A stretch of 64,000 nt of DNA from Lysobacteraceae bacterium SCN 69-320 (GTDB lineage Bacteria; Pseudomonadota; Gammaproteobacteria; Xanthomonadales; Rhodanobacteraceae): contig MEFP01000030.1 of the NCBI GenBank assembly GCA_001725155.1, positions 124,001 to 188,000 on the forward strand, written 5' to 3'. The translations under genes and the position numbers were made by a program. The notes under the pieces are model-generated. The model was given only the letters and a program-made list of their open reading frames with translations, ran no database searches and was not told the origin of the DNA. Of this stretch, positions 1 to 9,791 are shown one piece after another (position 1 is the stretch's first letter; each line of letters opens with the position of its first letter).

Positions 1-1
1 C

Positions 2-2659
2 AAGGACGCGACCGAACTCGAAGGCGTCGTCGTCACCGGTTCGCGCATTCCGCGCGCGACCGTGGAAGGTCCGGCGCCGGTCACCGTGATCACGGCCGAC
101 GACATCCGCGCGAAAGGGCTGAACACGGCCTACGACGTGGTGCGTTCGCTGACCCAGTCGACCGGCTCGGTGCAGACGCAGCAGTTCCAGGGCTTCACGC
201 CCGGCGCACAGCAGGTGGATCTGCGCGGCCTCGGCCCGAGCTACACCCTGGTGCTGCTGAACGGCCGGCGCATGGCCGATTTCCCGCTGGCCTACAACGC
301 GCAGAGCAATTTCACCGACATCGCCAACATCCCGGTGTCGATGATCGAGCGCATCGAAGTGCTGACCGGCAGCGCCTCGGCGATCTACGGCTCCGATGCG
401 GTATCCGGCGTCATCAACTTCATCCTCAAGCAGAAGGCCGACGGCAGCACCCTGAACTACCGCGTCGGCGACACGCAGGACGGCGGCGGCTTCTCGCAGC
501 GCCTGCAGCTGACCAGCGGCGGCAGCATCGGCGATCTCGACGCACTGTTCGGCGTGGAGTTCTATCGGCAGGACCCGATCTTCCAGTACCAGCGCAGCTT
601 CCAGGATTCGCTGCGCGACAACCCGACCCTGCGCGCGCCGGCCGTGGCCGCGCGCACCTTCCTGCGCTGGAACCCGGCCACCCTGCAGTACATCGACCCC
701 GGCCAGGCGACCTGCGATGCGCTGTCGCATCTGGACCGCGGCACGCTGCAGTACACCTCGCGGCCGAATCGCGGCTGGTTCTGCGGCAGCACCGAAGCGC
801 TGTACGGCACGGTGCAGAACCAGCGCGAGAACGGCGTCGGCTATGCCTCGCTGAGCTATCACCTCAACGACGACACGCGCGCCTACATGGACTTCCAGGC
901 CGCGCACACGCGCACGAAGTTCGGCGGCGGACCGAACTACTGGGGCTACGGCGGCTCCAGCGACAACACTTTCATCAACGCGGCCACCGGCACCTACGAA
1001 GCCTGGCAGCGCATCTTCACGCCGGAGGAAGTCGGCGGCCTCGATGCGGTGCTCGACTACAACCGCGATACGACGCGCTCGCTGAATACCGGCATCGAAG
1101 GCCATTTCGGCGACTGGCACTACGACGCGGGCTATTCCAACGCGCGCTTCCGCATGGTGCAGGCGCACCGCGCCATCGTCATCGACGCGGCCGACCGCTT
1201 CTTCCTCGGCGAATCGCAAGGCATCGACGACGACACCGGCTATACCGTGTTCGCGCCGAACGTGGACCGCCTGTACCGGCCGCTGACCCGCGCCGAATAC
1301 GAATCCATCTCGCGCTACACGCCGATCAACGCGCATACGCGCGCCGAATCGTTCAACCTCAGCATCGACAACGGCGCGCTGTTCGAGCTGCCGGCCGGCG
1401 ACGTCGGCGTCGCCGCGGTGGCCGAGTACGGCACCCAGGCCTATGCGATGAACATCGACCCGGACGTCACGGCGAACCGCTATTTCGGCTGGACCGGCAC
1501 CGGCGGCAGCGGCGCGCGCAGCCGCTATGCGCTGGGCACGGAATTCCGCATACCGCTGCTGGCGTCGCTGAGCCTGACGCCGGCCGTGCGCTACGACAGC
1601 TATTCCTTCGCCGGCCACACCACGGCCAAGACCACGCAGGGCCTCGGCCTGGAATGGCGGCCGACGGATTCGCTGCTGCTGCGCGGCAGCGCGGCGACCA
1701 GCTTCCGCGCGCCGGACCTGCACTACGTCTTCGCCGGCCCGAGCGGCGCCTACTACACCCTGACCGACTACTACCTCTGCCGCTCGCGCCAGGCCGGCGT
1801 GCCGTACTCGGACTGCGACTACGACGGTATCTCGGTCAAGGGCACGCGCCGCGGCAACCGCGGTCTCGACAGCGAATCAGGCAAGTCCTTCACCTACGGC
1901 CTGGTCTGGTCGCCGGCGCCGGAGTTCGACGTCAGCGTCGACTACTACGACATCCGCCTCGACAACGCGATCACCGACCGCGACCTCGACGAGATCCTGC
2001 GCACCGAGGCCGACTGCCGTCTGGGCGTGACCGAGGGCGGCACGCGCGTCGATCCGAACTCGCCGACCTGTCAGCAGGCGCTCGCGCTCGTCAGCCGCAA
2101 CCCGAGCAGCGCGCCGGTGCAGCCGGGTCAGATCAACGGCGCCAGCACCTATCCGATCAACGCGGCGGCGTTGCGCAACTCGGGCATCGACGCGAGCCTG
2201 AACTATCGTCTCGATACGGCGCGGCTGGGCCAATGGGCGTTGCGCCTGAACTACACCGGCGTGCTGAAGTACACCTATCAGCAGTTCCCGGGCGATGCGG
2301 ACATCAATGTCCGAGACGACCGCGCCTATGACAATCTGCGCAGCAAGATCAGCGGCAGTGCGGCCTGGACGTACGGTGCGTTCACGACGACGCTGTTCGG
2401 CCAGCGCTACGGCTCGCTGCCCAAGTACGACCAGAGCGGGCGCTACGGCCCGAGCATGACCTACAACCTGTCGCTGGACTGGCGCATCAACGAGCGCGCG
2501 CGCCTGGGCTTGTCGGTCGTCAACCTGCGCAACACGCCGCCGCACCGCGACAGCACCAACGCCGGCTATCCGTACTACGACCAGTTCCAGTTCGACCCGA
2601 TCGGCCGCCAGTACTTCCTCGAGTTCGCCTACCGCTTCGGCGGTTCGACCCGTCGCTGA
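2..2659 (+). CDS. TonB-dependent outer-membrane receptor (5' partial)
   Basis: The frame is already open at base 2, so the true start and signal peptide lie left of the window. The visible protein begins with a TonB-box-like stretch (LEGVVVTGSRIPR) followed by a plug domain with VTVITADDIRAKG, LRGLGPSYTLVLLNGRR and IERIEVLTGSASAIYGSDAV, the classic plug motifs. The remaining roughly 700 residues are aromatic-rich alternating strands of a 22-strand barrel, ending YFLEFAYRF plus a short basic tail. Such proteins import large substrates across the outer membrane using TonB energy. The substrate is not evident. A loop with paired Cys (YYLCRSRQAG, DCDYDG) probably forms an extracellular disulfide. 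Family call is firm. Confidence 0.95.
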   Translation, partial: KDATELEGVVVTGSRIPRATVEGPAPVTVITADDIRAKGLNTAYDVVRSLTQSTGSVQTQQFQGFTPGAQQVDLRGLGPSYTLVLLNGRRMADFPLAYNAQSNFTDIANIPVSMIERIEVLTGSASAIYGSDAVSGVINFILKQKADGSTLNYRVGDTQDGGGFSQRLQLTSGGSIGDLDALFGVEFYRQDPIFQYQRSFQDSLRDNPTLRAPAVAARTFLRWNPATLQYIDPGQATCDALSHLDRGTLQYTSRPNRGWFCGSTEALYGTVQNQRENGVGYASLSYHLNDDTRAYMDFQAAHTRTKFGGGPNYWGYGGSSDNTFINAATGTYEAWQRIFTPEEVGGLDAVLDYNRDTTRSLNTGIEGHFGDWHYDAGYSNARFRMVQAHRAIVIDAADRFFLGESQGIDDDTGYTVFAPNVDRLYRPLTRAEYESISRYTPINAHTRAESFNLSIDNGALFELPAGDVGVAAVAEYGTQAYAMNIDPDVTANRYFGWTGTGGSGARSRYALGTEFRIPLLASLSLTPAVRYDSYSFAGHTTAKTTQGLGLEWRPTDSLLLRGSAATSFRAPDLHYVFAGPSGAYYTLTDYYLCRSRQAGVPYSDCDYDGISVKGTRRGNRGLDSESGKSFTYGLVWSPAPEFDVSVDYYDIRLDNAITDRDLDEILRTEADCRLGVTEGGTRVDPNSPTCQQALALVSRNPSSAPVQPGQINGASTYPINAAALRNSGIDASLNYRLDTARLGQWALRLNYTGVLKYTYQQFPGDADINVRDDRAYDNLRSKISGSAAWTYGAFTTTLFGQRYGSLPKYDQSGRYGPSMTYNLSLDWRINERARLGLSVVNLRNTPPHRDSTNAGYPYYDQFQFDPIGRQYFLEFAYRFGGSTRR

Positions 2660-2887
2660 GTCCCGACGCCTGCGCCGCGCCGCTCGCCTCCCCCTGGGCG
2701 ACGGCGCCGCGCAGGCCCCCGGGAAGTCCGCCGAAGTTCGGCCGGGAATTGCCGCGCCGCCGTGCCCGCGACGGCGCCGCCACGTTCGCCGCATCGGCGG
2801 GTTCCGCGACGGAGCCCACGTTCCGCCGCCTCGCGCCGACGCTGCGGCCGCCTACAATGGCCGCCCGCCTGCCGTCTGGATTCCGCC

Positions 2888-4225
2888 GTGCTGCCTGCTG
2901 TCGCCCTGCTGTCCGGCCTCGCCCTGCCCGCCGCCGCCACCGACCATGCGTTCGTCGTCGACATCGCGAAAGCCGATGCGGCGCGCGTGGAGGCGCTCAA
3001 GCACGGCGCGGGGGTGCACTGGTGGCTGGAACTCGGCGACCGTCTCGTCGTCGCCGGCGCGCGCGAACCGCTGGCGCGTCTGGTCGACGAGCACGACCGC
3101 CTCGGCGAGGTCGCCGACGTCACCCCGGAACAGCTCGCGCTGCGCGCCCGCGGCTGCAAGGAGCATGGCGAGGCACCGGGCCGGCTGCTCGCGCGCGGAG
3201 GGCGCTGGGAACTGCGCCGCCTGGCCGCCGGCGAATTCCTGCCCAAGTCCGACGAGGACGAACCGCATGCGCAGTGGCGTGCGGTGCAGCCCAACCAGGT
3301 GATCGCGCGCCAGTACCGTCTCGATCACGCCGTCGCAGCCGCGCCCGATCCGCTCGTGCAGCCGCTGGTCGACGCAACCGACGCGGACCGCTGGTTCGCC
3401 GACGTCACGACCCTGGCCGGCTGGGACCGTTCGAGCTACGGCACGACCTCGCTGACCCAGGCGCGCGACTGGATCGGCGACCGCTTCGCCGCACTCGGCC
3501 TCACGGTGACCAAGCCGGCCTTCACCTTTTCCGGCAGCGGCGGCACGGTCACGCGCAGCAACGTGATCGGCACCTGGACCGGCACGACCTTGCCGAACGA
3601 GTGGATCGTCGTCGGCGGCCACTACGATTCGCGCAACACCAACCTGTCCGGCACGACCAATGCGCCCGGCGCCGAAGACAACGCGACCGGCTGCGCCGGC
3701 GTCGTCGAACTCGCACGCATCCTCGTGGCCAATCGGCCGCAGCGCAGCGTCCTGTTCATGTGCTATGCCGGCGAGGAACAGGGACTGTACGGCAGCAAGG
3801 CGCATGTCGCGCAGCTGCAGCAGGCCGGCGATCTGGCGAAAATCCGTTCCGTCGTCATCATGGACATGATCGGCTACAGCGCCGACACGACCCTGAACGC
3901 CGACTACGAGACCTACCCGGCGTTCGCCGCCTACATGAACACCTTCGCCGCCGCCGCGGCGACCTACGTGCCGGCGCTGCAGGTCACGACCAGTACGAAT
4001 GCCTGGGGCTCCGACCACGTGCCGTATCTCGACGCGGCCAAGCCGACCGTGCTCGCGATCGAATCCGACTACGACGTCTACCCGCACTACCACCGCAGCA
4101 CCGATCTGCCGGCCAACATCGGTCCGAACGCGCGCGCCATGGGCGCGGCGATCCTCAAGACCAACGTGGCCGTGCTCGCCAATGAGGCCGGCGCGTCGGA
4201 TCGCATCTTCGCGGACCTGCGGTAG
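2888..4225 (+). CDS. Secreted M28-family zinc aminopeptidase
   Basis: The protein is an M28 (leucyl-aminopeptidase type) metallopeptidase. After a propeptide-like region of about 150 residues it carries the full metal site: GGHYDS, GAEDNATG, CYAGEEQGLYG (catalytic Glu plus ligand Glu), MDMIGYS and PHYHRSTD. It should remove N-terminal residues from peptides in the periplasm or outside the cell. The frame is open well upstream, but the hydrophobic leader VLPAVALLSGLALPAAA starts at a GTG at 2888, which I chose. This leader lacks the usual positive N-terminus. An ATG at 2857 in another frame would supply a basic n-region (MAARLPSGFRR), so either the start is unusual or a base was gained or lost near 2860-2888. 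Confidence 0.88.
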   Translation: MLPAVALLSGLALPAAATDHAFVVDIAKADAARVEALKHGAGVHWWLELGDRLVVAGAREPLARLVDEHDRLGEVADVTPEQLALRARGCKEHGEAPGRLLARGGRWELRRLAAGEFLPKSDEDEPHAQWRAVQPNQVIARQYRLDHAVAAAPDPLVQPLVDATDADRWFADVTTLAGWDRSSYGTTSLTQARDWIGDRFAALGLTVTKPAFTFSGSGGTVTRSNVIGTWTGTTLPNEWIVVGGHYDSRNTNLSGTTNAPGAEDNATGCAGVVELARILVANRPQRSVLFMCYAGEEQGLYGSKAHVAQLQQAGDLAKIRSVVIMDMIGYSADTTLNADYETYPAFAAYMNTFAAAAATYVPALQVTTSTNAWGSDHVPYLDAAKPTVLAIESDYDVYPHYHRSTDLPANIGPNARAMGAAILKTNVAVLANEAGASDRIFADLR

Positions 4226-4293
4226 CTCGCCGCGCGGACGCTCGCCGGCCGGCCGCTGCCGCCTGCATCGGCTGCCGACGCGGGCCCTGTCAG

Positions 4294-4512
4294 CTATCGG
4301 GGCCGGCCGTAGCGGTTGCCGGTCGTCGTGTTCCTGTAGCTGCCGCCCTTGTGCGAGGCGCCCTTGCCGGACGAGTAGTGCCCGCCATGGCTGATCGAAT
4401 GCTGCGCGCCCGGATAGTGCACGCGCGCACCGCCGCCGCGGGCGGACGCTTCCGACGCAACCGTCGCGGCCAGCAGGCCGACCAACACCTGCGTCAGGCA
4501 GCAGTACGACAC
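4294..4512 (-). CDS. Small secreted basic His/Gly/Ser-rich protein
   Basis: A 72-residue product from a GTG start. A hydrophobic leader (LTQVLVGLLAATVASEASA) is followed by a short mature chain rich in Gly, His, Ser and Lys (HYSSGKGASHKGGSYRN, then TGNRYGRPR). Similar short secreted proteins with GS-SHKGG-Y-N type tails are, from memory, common in gammaproteobacteria and uncharacterised. It is convergent with the M28 peptidase gene and likely monocistronic. Function unknown; the call rests on the signal peptide and the tail pattern. Confidence 0.55.
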   Translation of the reverse strand: MSYCCLTQVLVGLLAATVASEASARGGGARVHYPGAQHSISHGGHYSSGKGASHKGGSYRNTTTGNRYGRPR

Positions 4513-4666
4513 CGGCCCGCGCGACTCCGCCCGCGCGGACGGCTATGGCGAGTGCCAGACCGAGGCAATCGCGGCGAATGCCGACGACGCGCTGCCGCCC
4601 GCAGCGGCCCGGAACAGCCGGTCACGAGCCGCGATGGCAGGTCATCGCGACGCTCGGCGGGATCGG

Positions 4667-5308
4667 TCAGGGAATCCGGCTCGGCGCACCCGGCTTGCGC
4701 GGGCGGAACACGGCCTTGCCGTCGCTTGTGGCGCCGCTTTCCACGTCCAAGTTGCCGACGTCGGCGACGAGTTCCAGCAGCGCCCGCAGCGGAATCGCAT
4801 CGAAGCGCAAGGTCACGCGCGACGTCGGCAGATGATCCAGCCCGCGCAAGGTCCAGCCCAGTTCCCTCTGCAGCGCCCGCGCGACCTCGTCGACCGGCTG
4901 GTTGACGACGTCGATCATGACCGTCGTCGTGGTCGGCACCCGGGTCGCGGCGGCGATGCGGATCGAGCCGTGCAGGCTGGCGCCGGCCTGCGGCGCTTCG
5001 AGCACGGCGGCGTCGCCGGCGGCAATGCCGTCGCGCTGCAGGCGGACGCCGTGGCGCAGATCCTCGACGATTACGCGCAGTCGTCCGTCATCGGCCGTTT
5101 CCACGCGCAGCGCGGCGATTTCGTTCTCGTAGCCCGCATCGTGAAAGGTCACTGGAATGCCGGATGCGCAGGAGTCGGACTGCCATCGGCTCTCGCCCTC
5201 GAACAGCGGTTCGCTGAGTTCGATGTCGACGTTGAAAACGCGACGGCATGCTTCGATACGGCCCACATCGGCGGCCAGCGCAGCGGAGAACAGGGCGGAC
5301 AGCAGCAT
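4667..5308 (-). CDS. Periplasmic protein with C-terminal STN-like domain
   Basis: A 213-residue protein with a short N-terminal leader (MLLSALFSAALAA). The last 70 residues (VNQPVDEVARALQREL, then RVTLRFDAIPLRALLELVAD) have the beta-alpha-beta pattern of the STN (secretin and TonB N-terminal) fold, with the usual change to a second helix-strand unit. The N-terminal 120 residues are not recognised and contain one Cys pair (EACRR and SDSCAS). STN domains normally sit at the N-terminus of secretins or TonB-dependent transducers, so a C-terminal STN in a small exported protein is unusual. A GGAG ribosome site lies about 9 bases before the ATG. Function is unknown. Confidence 0.65.
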   Translation of the reverse strand: MLLSALFSAALAADVGRIEACRRVFNVDIELSEPLFEGESRWQSDSCASGIPVTFHDAGYENEIAALRVETADDGRLRVIVEDLRHGVRLQRDGIAAGDAAVLEAPQAGASLHGSIRIAAATRVPTTTTVMIDVVNQPVDEVARALQRELGWTLRGLDHLPTSRVTLRFDAIPLRALLELVADVGNLDVESGATSDGKAVFRPRKPGAPSRIP

Positions 5309-5551
5309 CGGTGACGGCTCCCGGACGGTCAGGGCGGCCGCGCCTGGCGGCGGTCGCGGATTGCCGATGGCGCGCAGCCGGCCGGCACCCGGTCAATGAT
5401 CGCGGATTGGCGGCCGGCAGTGTCAATTCGCCGATGCGACAATCCGCAGCCCGCCGGAGCCACGTCCGGCACGCCGATTGCAGGCGGCGGAGCGACACGC
5501 TGACGTATTCACCGACACCGGCCGCGCCGCGCGGCCACCGCGAGAAATTCC

Positions 5552-6016
5552 ATGGCTCATTTCGTTACCGGCCTGATCGCCCGCCACGCGGCGCTGCGCG
5601 CGCTTGCCGCGGCCCGCGCGCTGCCGGCGCCGGTCGTGCTGACCGAAGTCCTGTCGCTGCTGCCGCTGGGTGCCGACGAACTCGAACGGCTGCTGCCGGA
5701 CGAGGCGGACGCCTTCCATGCGGGCTTCAACTACCTGTCGCCGGCACTGGCCGCCGCGCTGCAGGCGCTGTCCGTGCGCAGCACCCTGCTGTATTTCGAG
5801 ACCGAGTATTTCGGCGGCATGGGCACGCAGGGCGCGGCGGTGTTCCGCGACGGCGAACTCGTGTTCGGCCCGCAGGCCGCCGAACTCGGGCCTATCAACA
5901 ACGCGCTGGCCGTGCTCGGCGTGCGCACGCTGCCTCCGGCCGTCGATGAATTCGAAACCGTCGGCCTGCATCGTCATGGCAGTGTCGAAGGTTGGCAGCA
6001 ATCGGCCGACGACTGA
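5552..6016 (+). CDS. Hypothetical cytoplasmic protein
   Basis: A 154-residue acidic protein without signal peptide or membrane helix. The centre has LLYFETEYFGGMGTQGAAVF, and the C-terminal half contains an FGPQAAELGPINNALAVLG segment followed by DEFETVGLHRHGSVEGW. This pattern is, from memory, shared with small uncharacterised proteins seen beside secreted toxins as putative immunity factors, but no toxin partner is visible here. The gene stands alone between oppositely oriented genes and codon use is typical of the chromosome. Function not assigned. Confidence 0.7.
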   Translation: MAHFVTGLIARHAALRALAAARALPAPVVLTEVLSLLPLGADELERLLPDEADAFHAGFNYLSPALAAALQALSVRSTLLYFETEYFGGMGTQGAAVFRDGELVFGPQAAELGPINNALAVLGVRTLPPAVDEFETVGLHRHGSVEGWQQSADD

Positions 6017-6104
6017 GGCCAATGCGCGACGACAGGCAGGAACGACGATCGTCCAGCGCCAGGGCGCGGTTCCGGACGGCCCCGAAACCGCGCGGCCTGT
6101 CGCT

Positions 6105-9100
6105 TCAGGGCCCAGGACAACCGGCCGCGACCGGCTCGACGTCGCTGCGGAAGATCACGTCGGCGCTGTCGAGGACCGTGACCTGCAGCGCTTCCGATTC
6201 GCTCGGCGCGCTCGTCGCGTTGCCGCTGAAGATCGCCTTGATCACCACGGTGCGTGGCCCCGGCGTGGGCGAACTCAGATTGCTCAGCCAGCAGCCCGCG
6301 TGACCGGCGGCATCGAGGGTCGAACTGCAGCTTTCGGCGTCGTCGACCGTGAACGCCACACCGCCACCCGCATCCTGGCCACCGACCTGGGCAGAGACCG
6401 GATACGGCTGGCCTTCGACGAAGCGGACGGAACACGCCGTGCTCAGGCTCGTCGTCGTTGCGCGGCGCTGTACAACCTGCGTGAGTTCGGCGGATTCCAC
6501 AGCCACATTCAAGCCGCCGCCGACGTAGTACGCCGTCAGCCCGTGCGTGCCCGGGGCGAGTGACGCCGTCGTACAGCTCGCCGCCGCATTGACGACCGAC
6601 GCGCCGCTGCACAGCACTTCACCGTCGGCGCGGAAATCGACGAGGCCGCTCAGCGGCACTGGCGAAGCCAGTTGCGCGGTCAGCACGATCGTCGTGCCGA
6701 CTGTCACGGGATTGGCCGAGCTGCTCAGCGTGATCGTCGGCTGCGCCAGCACGGCGAAACTGCCGACCGGGGCTGCAGGACTCGGACCGACCGCATTGCG
6801 CGCATAGAGATAGGCCGTATACAGGCCGGGGCTCAGCCCGGTAAGCGTGAACTGGCTGCACGGTGCCGTGCAGCTGAAGACGCTGTCGAGCTCCACGATC
6901 TCCAGCGCATACGAGGTGATCGGCGCGCCACCGGAATAGCCGGGCGCCGCGAAGGTGAACGCCATGGTGCCGGACGTGCCGCCACCACCGGCCGCCGCTA
7001 TCGACTCGGGCGCTCCGGGCACGGTCGCGCGCGTGGTCCAGACCGCGCTGCCGAAGCGGCCGTTGACGAACAGCCGCGCGCGCAGCGGACCGTTCGCGCT
7101 GCCATCGAGCGCCGTCGCCGCGACGGCATAGCTCGTGTCGCTGAAACCGGCGGCCGGATCAACCGGCACATAGCGCGTCAGGCCGTTGTCGACGCGCATG
7201 AGCTGCAGCACCGGCACGTTGCTCGGCGAATTGCGGTTGCGGCCGAGTCCCGCATCCAACACCGGCGCGAAGCCGCTGCCGGCGAGATTCAGCTCCACGC
7301 CGTCGTAGAGGTAGGGCGTGGCCGTGGCGATCGCCGCCGGCCCGAACACGCCGTAGTCATGCCGGTCGTAACGCAAAGTCTGCGAGTCGGGCTGCAGGCT
7401 GCCGGTCAGCAGCACGCGGCCGTCATTCAGCAGCACAGCCACGTGGCGTCCCGGTGCCGTCGCCGGCCAGAGGAACGAGGTTTCGCTGATCCGCCCGAGC
7501 GGATCGTAGCGTTCGATCGCCGCGACCGCGCCCGAGGCGGCGACGCCGCCGGCGATCAGCACCTTGCCGCCCGGCAGCAGGGTCGCACTGTGCGAGGTCC
7601 GCGCCGCGCGCAGGTCCGGTCCGTCCTGCCAGCTGTCGCTGGCCGGGAAATACAGCCGCGTCGCGGCGGTCGCAGGCTGGCCGGGCGGCGCTCCGCCGGA
7701 GATCAGCACGCTGCCGTCGGCGAGCAGAGTCGCCGCGTGGTCGGCGATGCCGTCCGGATAGTTCGCCTCGCTGCCGCGGCTCCAGGTGTCCGTCGCCGGA
7801 TCGTAGATCTGCGGCCGGCGCTGTACGCCGTTGCCGGGACTGGCGCCGCCGAACACGAGCACGCGGCCCGATGCGAGCACGGTCATGCTGTGACCGCCGA
7901 GCGGCACCGGCAACGAGGCTGCGACGGTCCAGGTGTCGACGAGCGGATCGTAGATCTCGACGTCGGCAAGCGCGTTGCCGGCCGTATCCATGCCACCGGC
8001 CACGAGCACCTTGCCGGAATTCAACAGCACCGCACGGTGCAGACGCCGCGCCACGTGCATGGCGGCGCGCGGTCGCCAGCTGTCGGCAGCGCCGTCGTAC
8101 AGCAACGCATCCGTGTTCGCGGCTCCGGCATGGATCACCCCTCCGGCGAGGAAGACCTTGCCGTCGGCCAGCACGGTCGCCGTGTGTTCGGCGCGCGGCA
8201 CCGGCAGAGCCGCGGCTGCCGACCAGTTCGTGCCGTCGTAACGCGTCACGGTGTCGCGCAACAGGTTGGCCGAATCGCGGCCGCCAATTTCGATGACGCT
8301 GCCGTCCGGCAGCAGGCTGGCCGTGTTCTGCGTGCGCGGAACCGCGCGCGCGGCACCGACGAACTGCGCATCGTTCCAGAGTTCCGGGAACAGGTCGGCC
8401 GACGCCAAGGGCGCCGCGTTGACGCCGCCGGTCAGCAGCACTTCGGCGTTCGGCAGCAGCGTGGCCGGATGATTGTCGCGCCCGACCGTCAGCGGGAGCG
8501 CGCCGGCCCAGGACGAACCTGCCGTCTGGAACGATTCGGAAGAGACGATCGGCGTCATCCCGCCGAAGGTCGCGATGCCGCCGGTCATCAGCATGTCCCC
8601 CGACGGCAGCAGGGTTGCGCTGCCGTCGCGTCGTGGCGTCAGCGCCGGGCTCACGGTCGAAAACACGCCGGTCGCCGGATCGTAGAGCTCCGCGCTGGTC
8701 AGCGCGTTGCTGCTGTCGACGCCCTGACTGATCAGCACAAGGCCGGATTGGAGCAGGGTCGCGCTGTGACGCGAACGCGCGCCGTGCAGGGAGCCGGTCG
8801 ACGTCGACAGCGCCGTCGCCGGGTCGTAGAGCTCGGCCGTGGCCAGCATGTTCGTGCTGGTATCACGGCCGCCGGTGATCAGTACCTTGCCGTTGGCCAG
8901 CAGGGTCGCCGTATGGTCGGCACGGGCGCTCCGCAGACTGCCGGCCAGGATCCACCGGTTCATGACCGGATCGTAGCGTTCGATGCTGCTCGTCGGTTGG
9001 CCATTGCTGCCGATGCCGCCGATCGCGAGCACCTGACCCGAAGCGAGACGGATCGCGACCTGCGAATAGCGCGAGACGTTCAGCGATGCCGCCGGGCTCC

Positions 9101-9485
9101 ATAGCCCCGTATCCGGATCGCCGATCTCGGCGGATGTGCCGGCATTCAGCCCGCCGGCGACGAGCACCTTGCCCGACAGAAGCAGGGTCGCGGTATGCAG
9201 CGCCCGTTGCATGCGCAGATCGCCGGCGCTCTGCCAGGCATTGCTGACGAAGTCGTAGCGCTGCGTGGCCGCCGTCGTGGACAGGCTGCCGTTGATCACG
9301 CCGCCCGCGACCCAGACCTGGCCCGAAGTCAGCAGGGTCGCCGTATGACCACGGCGCGGTGTGCTCATTGGTGCGGCCGGCTTGACGCCGGCGGTCTGCG
9401 CCGTCGCAGGCAGCGGTGCCGCCAGGCCGAGCACGGCAAATATGCCGAGCAGGCACGCGGCCAGCGCGGAGGCGATCCGATTCAT
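6105..9485 (-). CDS. Secreted Kelch-repeat protein with Fn3 and Ig-like domains
   Basis: The 1126-residue product has a Sec signal peptide (residues 1-30, ending LPATAQ) and then about 14 Kelch-type units of roughly 50 residues, each with a core like HTATLL-x-SGKVLVAGG followed by a YDP turn. Together these probably form one or two beta-propellers. After about residue 800 come a fibronectin-III-like domain (VPGAPESIAAAGGG onward), and two Ig-like repeats, the first starting PTITLSSSANPVTVG. It ends with a tail DSADVIFRSDVEP plus a short Cys-containing end, resembling the end of the beta-helix protein at 12497-13942. An AGGGGAA ribosome site precedes the ATG. Likely surface or extracellular; binding target unknown. 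Confidence 0.9.
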   Translation of the reverse strand: MNRIASALAACLLGIFAVLGLAAPLPATAQTAGVKPAAPMSTPRRGHTATLLTSGQVWVAGGVINGSLSTTAATQRYDFVSNAWQSAGDLRMQRALHTATLLLSGKVLVAGGLNAGTSAEIGDPDTGLWSPAASLNVSRYSQVAIRLASGQVLAIGGIGSNGQPTSSIERYDPVMNRWILAGSLRSARADHTATLLANGKVLITGGRDTSTNMLATAELYDPATALSTSTGSLHGARSRHSATLLQSGLVLISQGVDSSNALTSAELYDPATGVFSTVSPALTPRRDGSATLLPSGDMLMTGGIATFGGMTPIVSSESFQTAGSSWAGALPLTVGRDNHPATLLPNAEVLLTGGVNAAPLASADLFPELWNDAQFVGAARAVPRTQNTASLLPDGSVIEIGGRDSANLLRDTVTRYDGTNWSAAAALPVPRAEHTATVLADGKVFLAGGVIHAGAANTDALLYDGAADSWRPRAAMHVARRLHRAVLLNSGKVLVAGGMDTAGNALADVEIYDPLVDTWTVAASLPVPLGGHSMTVLASGRVLVFGGASPGNGVQRRPQIYDPATDTWSRGSEANYPDGIADHAATLLADGSVLISGGAPPGQPATAATRLYFPASDSWQDGPDLRAARTSHSATLLPGGKVLIAGGVAASGAVAAIERYDPLGRISETSFLWPATAPGRHVAVLLNDGRVLLTGSLQPDSQTLRYDRHDYGVFGPAAIATATPYLYDGVELNLAGSGFAPVLDAGLGRNRNSPSNVPVLQLMRVDNGLTRYVPVDPAAGFSDTSYAVAATALDGSANGPLRARLFVNGRFGSAVWTTRATVPGAPESIAAAGGGGTSGTMAFTFAAPGYSGGAPITSYALEIVELDSVFSCTAPCSQFTLTGLSPGLYTAYLYARNAVGPSPAAPVGSFAVLAQPTITLSSSANPVTVGTTIVLTAQLASPVPLSGLVDFRADGEVLCSGASVVNAAASCTTASLAPGTHGLTAYYVGGGLNVAVESAELTQVVQRRATTTSLSTACSVRFVEGQPYPVSAQVGGQDAGGGVAFTVDDAESCSSTLDAAGHAGCWLSNLSSPTPGPRTVVIKAIFSGNATSAPSESEALQVTVLDSADVIFRSDVEPVAAGCPGP

Positions 9486-9584
9486 CAGTGAATTCCCCTG
9501 TAGACGAGGCGATCGGGTCAGCGTTTCGCAAGCGGGCGCAGGGCCGGATCAGGGCGATGCGGTGCCGACGCGGCGCAGCCCGCG

Positions 9585-9612
9585 ACCGTCACGCGCACCG
9601 GCGCGTGACGGT
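9585..9612. terminator. Perfect 12-bp inverted repeat hairpin
   Basis: ACCGTCACGCGC and its exact complement flank the four-base loop ACCG. It lies in the 306-base gap between the Kelch gene and the gene at 9792-10562. No T-run follows on either strand, so it may be a transcript-stabilising or Rho-dependent structure rather than a classic terminator. Confidence 0.45.
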
Positions 9613-9753
9613 ACGACGATCGGCGAAGGATGTCTGCAGTCAATGCCCCGATCGGCGCGGCGGGCGCACAGCGGTCCGCGGCATTCGGGAGACGGGGCGC
9701 CCGGACCCGCAAGCCGGGCGCAGCGCTCCGTCGGGTGGTGCGGCCGGAACGCG

Positions 9754-9781
9754 CGCGGCGGCGCGAGGTCGCGCCGCCGCG
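9754..9781 (-). terminator. Perfect 13-bp GC hairpin after the 9792-10562 gene
   Basis: CGCGGCGGCGCGA, two bases, then its exact complement, sitting 10 bases past the stop of the leftward gene. The position fits a transcript end, but there is no T-run. No gene is seen in the rest of the gap 9486-9791. Confidence 0.45.
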
Positions 9782-9791
9782 GAAACCGGTC

